A program made the position numbers and the translations under genes. A stretch of 61,168 bases of DNA from NCBI GenBank assembly GCA_016285185.1, contig JAEEQG010000133.1:1-61168 (forward strand), read 5' to 3'. The stretch is from Spirochaetota bacterium. Its GTDB lineage: Bacteria > Spirochaetota > Spirochaetia > Treponematales > Treponemataceae. The notes below the pieces were generated by a model that saw only the letters and a list, made by a program, of their open reading frames with translations, was not told the DNA's origin and did not search any database. This document shows positions 60,675 to 61,168 of this stretch, one piece after another (positions within the stretch are counted from its first letter, which is position 1; every line of letters begins with the position of its first letter).

Positions 60675-61142
60675 TTAATAAACTCTTATTTCGCTATCGT
60701 GTTTAAAAGACTCTTCCAGAAGCGGACCATAGGCTCCCATTGTAAACGCTATATCACTGCTTCTTATTGAAAGCAGCTTCATATCCTTTTTAAGTTTAAG
60801 ATATTGCATTGCTTCGTCACTAAGAGAAATCTTTCCTTCATCGTTGATCTTTACCCAGGTATAACCTCGACCCTTATACTTTATAAAAGCTCCCTCTTTA
60901 GAAGCGTAATCTCTTAACTGAGGAATATCTGTAAGTATGTGTCCAAGTTTTGAAGAAGCAAGCAACTCTTTTCTTGTAACACAAAAGCCGCCTGTTTTTT
61001 TGCTGCCGGTTACCAGATATATTTTACCTTCAGATGCAATATCATATTCCTGAATTGCCTGTTCAGGAAATTGAATTGTGCCACCATCTCTTATAAGTGA
61101 TTTTCCAAATATAAATTTTCCGCCTTTATTCATTTGAGGCAT
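60675..61142 (-). CDS. Unknown small protein with two AbrB-like beta-hairpin segments
   Basis: 155 residues, no signal or membrane span. Two stretches look alike in layout: about 11-60 ('G-K-S-L-I-R-D-G-G-T-I-Q-F-P-E-Q-A-I') and about 95-140 ('Y-T-W-V-K-I-N-D-E-G-K-I-S-L-S-D-E-A-M'). Each has a strand, a G-x-I turn, then 'P/S-x-x-A' helix, as in swapped-hairpin AbrB/SpoVT domains. This is a weak, by-eye match. A good AAGGAAAG site precedes the ATG at 61142. Function not assigned. Confidence 0.6.
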   Translation of the reverse strand: MPQMNKGGKFIFGKSLIRDGGTIQFPEQAIQEYDIASEGKIYLVTGSKKTGGFCVTRKELLASSKLGHILTDIPQLRDYASKEGAFIKYKGRGYTWVKINDEGKISLSDEAMQYLKLKKDMKLLSIRSSDIAFTMGAYGPLLEESFKHDSEIRVY

Positions 61143-61168
61143 AAGTCTTTCCTTTTTTGAATCTATAA

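Noticed and set aside
1-61168. CRISPR arrays, insertion sequences, prophage or toxin-antitoxin genes
   Set aside because: No spaced direct repeats beyond the MraZ boxes, no transposase or phage-type protein, and no small paired genes of that kind were seen; both tyrosine recombinases fit Xer housekeeping copies by context.

Overview
The window reads as chromosome of a spirochaete of the genus Treponema, most likely a gut or rumen commensal rather than T. pallidum or T. denticola. The genus call rests on two FlaA-type periplasmic-flagellum sheath genes, a flgB-flgC-fliE-fliF-fliG-fliH-fliI-fliJ operon, a division cluster running mraZ-rsmH-ftsL-murF-ftsW-ftsQ-ftsA-ftsZ, and a long PPi-dependent phosphofructokinase. 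The commensal call is an inference from biosynthetic and plant-sugar genes (argH, ilvC, a GH94 disaccharide phosphorylase). Genes are tightly packed. The longest stretch without a gene is about 215 bases (27697-27909), and it holds a terminator, a promoter and an inverted repeat. I see no insertion sequence, prophage or CRISPR array.

Layout: (1) 1-4 kb: 5S rRNA, lptC-lptA-lptB-like genes for lipid or lipoglycan export, then pfp. (2) 4-12.1 kb, minus strand: a long run read in the order KamA-family radical SAM, divergent polysaccharide deacetylase, tsaD, membrane protein, Nudix, SH3-like lipoprotein, argH, DHH phosphoesterase, CYTH protein, glycogen-binding-domain protein. (3) 12.2-24 kb: ilvC; an FtsH-like AAA protein that lacks the protease domain; divergent addB-addA; a large unrecognised protein; a PgeF/YlmD-type oxidase. 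(4) 24-27.7 kb: SPFH and NfeD proteins, miaA and rpoZ on minus; hslO on plus. (5) 27.9-30 kb: two flaA genes and a nuclease-like unknown on minus. (6) 30.2-38.8 kb: division and cell-wall operon, then a Xer recombinase. (7) 38.8-52.4 kb: TPR lipoprotein, dprA, topA, a second Xer recombinase, hslV, hslU, then the flagellar basal-body and export operon. (8) 52.5-61.1 kb: a PAP2-like protein, two tRNAs, an ACT protein with a PaaK ligase, the GH94 phosphorylase followed by a formylglycine-generating-enzyme remnant, an HD protein, an Ogt-type methyltransferase, an acyl-ACP thioesterase and an unknown two-repeat protein.

The functional core is growth and motility: envelope lipid export, septation, chromosome processing (TopA, two Xer proteins, AddAB, DprA), protein quality control (HslUV, Hsp33) and the flagellar motor. 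The most notable regulatory signals are a set of near-consensus -10 boxes lying only 6-9 bases before start codons with no clear ribosome binding site (possible leaderless mRNAs), four 10-bp-spaced MraZ boxes that fill the mraZ leader, and a sigma-28-type promoter before flgB. The best candidates for something undescribed are the protease-less FtsH-like ATPase facing addAB, the PD-(D/E)XK-like conserved protein at 29.4-30.1 kb, and the leaderless-start pattern. All start-site, promoter and fold calls come from reading the sequence by eye.
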